A DNA stretch of 64,000 nt. Origin: Salinisphaera japonica YTM-1 (lineage in GTDB: Bacteria > Pseudomonadota > Gammaproteobacteria > Nevskiales > Salinisphaeraceae). The translations under genes and the position numbers were made by a program. Below the pieces are notes generated by a model that was not told where the DNA came from, searched no databases, and saw only the letters and a program-made list of their open reading frames with translations. Of this stretch, positions 61,091-64,000 are shown piece after piece; the first letter of the stretch is position 1, and each line of letters begins with the position of its first letter. Location: positions 62,001 through 126,000 of the forward strand of contig NZ_AYKG01000034.1 in the NCBI RefSeq assembly GCF_003788585.1. Reading direction: 5' to 3'.

Positions 61091-62273
61091 AATAACCCAA
61101 CTGTTCGAGACGGGCGTCCACGGCCGTTGGTGTGGGCGCGCCGGTAAAGTCCAGCAGCGCGGTGGGGTCGTTGGTGAAGATGCCATCGACTCCGCGGTTG
61201 AGATAGCGCCGGAAATCGACTGCGTCATCCAGCGTATAGACATGCACGAGCAGGCCACGCCGATGTGCACGCTCGATCATCGAATCGTCGGCCAGATCGG
61301 CATAGCTATAGACCGGATCGAGATCGTCGCGGGCCGCCGATGGCCCGACGCCGATCGCCCCCTGGTCGCGAGCAAAATCGAGAAACGTATTGTAGGCCTC
61401 GGGTGAGGCGGGCCGGCGGCGTGCCTGAAAAGCCGCATCGCTTTCGTCTTCGCGCTGCTGGATCGTCGGGTCAGCCGTGATCGAGCCATCACCGCCCAGA
61501 AACAACAGCAGAATCTTCGGCGTATCGGGCATTTCGGCGTGCAGCTGCACGAGGCTGTCTTTCGAGAAGGTCTGCAGAATCACGCGGCCCGGGGAATACC
61601 CGACGTCGATGTCACCGTCGAAACCGGTCGGTGCCTGGCGTGCCTGCTTGCCAATCCAGTCGTGTTCACGCAGATAAGCGGCCAGCTCGGCTTCAATACC
61701 CGCAAACAGGGCCGGCGATTTGGTCTCCAGATACAGGCCGGGCTGGTTGTCGCCGGCTTCGGCGATCTGGCGCAGCTCGTCGAGCGTCAGGATCTTCAAG
61801 CCAGCATAGCTATCGCGGGCACGCTCGGGAAACGCCTCGTTGAACCAGCTGCCGGCGTCCAGACGTTTCAATTCGGCCAGCGTGAAGGTATTGACCGGAT
61901 CATCAGCACGATCCGGAAACACGGCTTCGATATTGGTCGTGCGGCGCAGGTTGGTGTCGTGGAGCGCGATGAGCGTGCCGTCGCGAGTGCGCTGCAGATC
62001 GGCCTCGAGATAATCCGCGCCCTGGTCGCGTGCCAGCAGATAAGCCGGGCGGGTCTCCTCGGGCGCATGCAGAGAGGCGCCACGATGGGCGATCACCGCC
62101 GGATAAGGAATCATGTAGCGATCAGCCAGTTGCTCACCGATCGAGGCCGGGCTGTTATCGCCTTCAGTATGCGTATTCACTTGAACATTGCTCGAGTCGG
62201 AACAGGCCGCAGCAACGAGACACAGGCCGGCTGCCAGCGCAAAACGCGGCCAGGCGGTTATTGGATACGACAT
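61089..62273 (-). CDS. glpQ: Glycerophosphodiester phosphodiesterase, lipoprotein (GlpQ-like)
   Basis: The 394-residue precursor has a signal with lipobox VAAAC (Cys about 24). The GDPD TIM-barrel domain starts VIAHRGASLHAPEETRPAYLLARDQGADYLEADLQRTRDGTLIALHD, with the catalytic His-Arg, Glu-Asp and His, and runs on to LVHVYTLDDAVDFRRYLNRGVDGIFTNDP. It releases glycerol-3-phosphate from deacylated phospholipids in the periplasm. Its TAG stop is completed by repeat R3. Confidence 0.92.
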   Translation of the reverse strand: MSYPITAWPRFALAAGLCLVAAACSDSSNVQVNTHTEGDNSPASIGEQLADRYMIPYPAVIAHRGASLHAPEETRPAYLLARDQGADYLEADLQRTRDGTLIALHDTNLRRTTNIEAVFPDRADDPVNTFTLAELKRLDAGSWFNEAFPERARDSYAGLKILTLDELRQIAEAGDNQPGLYLETKSPALFAGIEAELAAYLREHDWIGKQARQAPTGFDGDIDVGYSPGRVILQTFSKDSLVQLHAEMPDTPKILLLFLGGDGSITADPTIQQREDESDAAFQARRRPASPEAYNTFLDFARDQGAIGVGPSAARDDLDPVYSYADLADDSMIERAHRRGLLVHVYTLDDAVDFRRYLNRGVDGIFTNDPTALLDFTGAPTPTAVDARLEQLGY

Positions 62274-62335
62274 GGACGATCGCGTAGAAAAATACTCGCT
62301 CGATCATAACCGTCCATCCGCCGTATCGTGCGCTG

Positions 62336-62810
62336 CTATTTGAGCTCGCTGTCGAGTTTCAGGACACGATCGCCGTCATCCTGCTCGATGAGATAGGCCG
62401 GGTTGTCATCATCGCCGTGGCGCGTGATTTCGCTGCCTTGCAGGGTTTTAGTCACGCTTTCGGTATAGATCTGTACGATCTTGCCGCTGCCTTCACCGCC
62501 GCCATAGGGCCTGTTGCCGTTTCGTACGAGCGCCGCGTTGGCGCCCAAAATCTGGCCAGGCAAGGCGCGAGCCGCCGGTCGTGGCGTGCCACGATCAAGG
62601 TGAGCAACGCTGCATGGCCAGATTTTGGGCCCAACCCTTCGGGACAAGCGCTGTTTTACGGCAATACAGCGTTCTAGCACGCTAGCGTAGAACGACTGCG
62701 CGGCGCGTGCTACGCCTCGTCTTGCCGTAAAACAGCGCTTGGCGCGGACTCGTACGAAACGGCAACAGGCCCTGGTTCCAGCGAGCGGTTTCACCCACCT
62801 GTCGTGCCAT
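62336..62810 (-). pseudogene. DUF2945 (Tudor-like) protein gene split by repeat B
   Basis: From the ATG at 62810 (GGAG upstream) the frame reads MARQVGETARWN and then enters repeat B. After the repeat the rest reads GGGEGSGKIVQIYTESV...KTLQGSEITRHGDDDNPAYLIEQDDGDRVLKL. Removing exactly 62506-62773 joins AAC C^AT GGC and gives a 68-residue DUF2945 protein (RWNHGGGEGSGK), the normal length. This family is known as hypervirulence-associated Tudor-like proteins, with unknown function. With the repeat in place the two halves are in different frames. Last gene of a group with the DUF4168 and DUF3015 genes. Confidence 0.85.
62506..62773 (+). mobile_element. Structured repeat of about 270 bp, copy B, inside the DUF2945 gene
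   Basis: The 268-bp element starts AGGGCCTGTTGCCGTTTCGT and ends with ACGAAACGGCAACAGGCCCT. Arm 1 is GCCCAAAATCTGGCCA...TGGCCAGATTTTGGGC around TCGTGGC-GT-GCCACGA; the centre is CCCTTCGGG; arm 2 is CAAGCGCTGTTTTACGGCAA, exactly matched by its complement, around TAGCACGC/GCGTGCTA. It has the layout and orientation of copy A but different stem bases. Flanks CCAT and GGTT; no target duplication. Confidence 0.9.
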
Positions 62811-63216
62811 CGTCAGCTCCTTGTTCGTTGTCAGTGGCCGGCGCGCTTGGCGCATCGGCGGCGCGCGGGGCCATGTGGTGTTGAATACGCCGCGTCAGCG
62901 TCGGGTTGTCTTGTGCCTGCGTGGCGATTGCGTTGTAGGTGGTCGGCGTCAGCCCGTGATCGGTCACGGCCTTGACCAGCGCCCGCTCTTCCTTGACCGA
63001 CAACGGTTCGCGTCGGTCTGCGGGCGCATTGTCGATACGCTGATCCCAAGCCTCGACTGCGGCCAGGACATCGGCCTGTGCCGCAGCGAAGGCCTCGAGC
63101 TGCGCATCGGAATAGCCTGGCTCTTCAGTCTGTGCCGACACGCCATGACAGGCGCCAAGCAGGATGAGCGCCAGCCCGATCGCGCCCTGTCGCGGGTGAG
63201 ACAGGCTAGCCGGCAT
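62791..63216 (-). CDS. DUF4168 domain exported protein
   Basis: The 141-residue precursor has an N-terminal hydrophobic signal with possible lipobox LGAC or cleavage after VSA. The DUF4168 domain follows: YSDAQLEAFAAAQADVLAAVEAW...EERALVKAVTDHGLTPTTYNAIATQAQDNPTLTRRI. It may be helical and periplasmic; no function is established. It overlaps the DUF3015-like gene by 11 bases and the DUF2945 gene by 20. Confidence 0.8.
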   Translation of the reverse strand: MPASLSHPRQGAIGLALILLGACHGVSAQTEEPGYSDAQLEAFAAAQADVLAAVEAWDQRIDNAPADRREPLSVKEERALVKAVTDHGLTPTTYNAIATQAQDNPTLTRRIQHHMAPRAADAPSAPATDNEQGADDGTTGG

Positions 63217-63640
63217 GGCGCTCGATTCGGCTGACCAATTGATCGGTACTCGTGCCCGGCGAGAACAGTTCGGCGTAGTTGGCCTGCATCCAGGCGCCGA
63301 GTTCGGCGCTTTGTGTGTTCTGGGGGCCGGCGTCGGCCATCAGGCGGGCCAGGGCATCGATATGTTCGCCGCCGCCGGCCGCTGCCTCACGCTGCAGGGC
63401 CAGGTGCTGGTTTTCCACAAAGGCGCGTGTGCGCGCCGAAGTGGCTTCTTCGGGCTTGCCGGACGAGACATTGGTACTCGAGCGGCTGGATACCGAGACC
63501 CCGTGCGAGACCGTGTGCACGGCATCGGCCGTGGTGTTGGTGGTGCTGACCACGGCAGAACAGCCGGTCACGGCCAGCGCAAACAGGCCGAGCGCGCTCG
63601 TGGCGGCGCTGCGGTGAATCAGTGCAGAGAATTCGGGCAT
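63206..63640 (-). CDS. DUF3015-like lipoprotein
   Basis: The 144-residue precursor has lipobox VTGC (Cys about 27), a Ser/Thr-rich stretch, and a helical part AFVENQHLALQREAAAGGGEHIDALARLM followed by LGAWMQANYAELF, which resembles DUF3015 proteins. The function is unknown. First of three overlapping small genes. Confidence 0.65.
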   Translation of the reverse strand: MPEFSALIHRSAATSALGLFALAVTGCSAVVSTTNTTADAVHTVSHGVSVSSRSSTNVSSGKPEEATSARTRAFVENQHLALQREAAAGGGEHIDALARLMADAGPQNTQSAELGAWMQANYAELFSPGTSTDQLVSRIERHAG

Positions 63641-63730
63641 GAATGATGACTCTTGTTGGGTAAGCGCTCATCAAGCGAAGAGCGATGAACCCGCCGGACA
63701 CGTGGTACCCGGCGGGCGCAGGTCTTGTGC

Positions 63731-64000
63731 TCAGGCCGTTTCGTCCATGATCTTGTCCAGCGTGATCGGCAGATCACGAATACGTTTGCCGGTCGCATGG
63801 TAGACGGCGTTGGCCACGGCAGCCTGAACACCGGTCAGCCCGATTTCGCCGATCCCGCGGGCCCCCAGCTCGTTCAAGTGATAATCCGGGTGGTTCAACA
63901 GGATCACGTCCAGCTCGGGCATGTCGGCGTTGACCGGCACCAGATACTCGGCGTAGTTGTTGTTGACCGGACGCCCCGTGCGCTCGTCGTACTCGGTGGC
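63731..64000 (-). CDS. C-terminal part of a second aldehyde oxidoreductase molybdenum subunit (partial)
   Basis: The 89 residues visible begin TEYDERTGRPVNNNYAEYLVP and include LNELGARGIGEIGLTGVQAAVANAVYHATGKRIRDLPI, i.e. the catalytic-Glu region GEIG of the xanthine oxidase family. They parallel the same part of the PaoC-like protein at 33208 residue by residue with several changes. The 5' part lies beyond the window edge, so a second PaoABC-type locus is likely there. Confidence 0.88.
   Translation of the reverse strand, partial: ATEYDERTGRPVNNNYAEYLVPVNADMPELDVILLNHPDYHLNELGARGIGEIGLTGVQAAVANAVYHATGKRIRDLPITLDKIMDETA

Noticed and set aside
1293-62773. Four-base CTAG target duplication of IS5 type flanking the 270-bp repeats
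   Set aside because: Only R2 shows CTAG on both sides. The other copies pair CTAG with CTGG or CTAA, and ATAG with CTGG. The AG is invariant at both ends, so it belongs to the element.
62338-62794. 152-codon protein running through repeat B
   Set aside because: Its first half is translated repeat; only the last third is DUF2945-like, and the native start at 62810 is in another frame.

Overview
The window is 64 kb of GC-rich, densely packed chromosome from a gammaproteobacterium. Gene order points to that class: uvrC-pgsA followed by tRNA-Gly, tRNA-Cys and tRNA-Leu; sucA-sucB-lpd; yebC-ruvCAB-ybgC-tolQRAB-pal-cpoB-queE-queC; purE-purK; hrpA. Acidic low-complexity stretches, above all the linker of SucB, and the overall gene set would suit a halophilic or halotolerant member such as the Salinisphaera group. 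That placement is inference and was not checked by any search.

Layout. 1-4.5 kb: end of a DsbB-like gene, rraA, a family-5 uracil-DNA glycosylase with an unusual start, uvrC, pgsA and three tRNAs. 4.6-14.5 kb: MaoC-like hydratase, galU, the 2-oxoglutarate dehydrogenase operon and the potassium transporter kup. 14.5-24.6 kb: yebC, the Holliday junction resolvasome, the Tol-Pal envelope system and two queuosine-precursor genes. 24.6-31.4 kb: tRNA-Lys, glyoxalase I, an acetolactate-synthase-type enzyme, tRNA-Leu, and a DcuSR/CitAB-type two-component system divergent from a 2-hydroxycarboxylate transporter. 31.4-33 kb: a repeat, a DUF2442/DUF4160 pair and an orphan response regulator with a degenerate receiver. 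33-39.6 kb: a PaoABC-type periplasmic aldehyde oxidoreductase with its molybdenum-cofactor maturation genes. 39.6-45.5 kb: a MATE transporter, a predicted PD-(D/E)XK protein, LemA/TPM proteins and purEK. 45.5-56.4 kb: a secreted repeat protein, tandem intergenic repeats, an AmiD-like amidase, hrpA and small enzymes. 56.4-64 kb: acetate permease, a broken sodium/solute symporter, an iron alcohol dehydrogenase, glycerophosphodiesterase, small envelope proteins and the start of a second molybdenum hydroxylase locus.

The most striking content is a family of five structured repeats of about 270 bp (at 1293, 27090, 57810, 60822 and 62506). Each begins AGGG and ends CCCT, has long complementary ends, and contains two internal stem arms around a small central hairpin. 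The copies share a common core, but their stems differ by compensated changes. Two copies interrupt genes (a sodium/solute symporter and a DUF2945 gene), and removing exactly AGGG...CCCT restores the reading frame with no target duplication. Two other copies sit exactly inside stop codons (T^AG or T^AA), and because the element starts with AG the stop is rebuilt; the copy at 60822 does this for two convergent genes at once. No transposase lies in the window. I consider this repeat family the best candidate for an undescribed system here.
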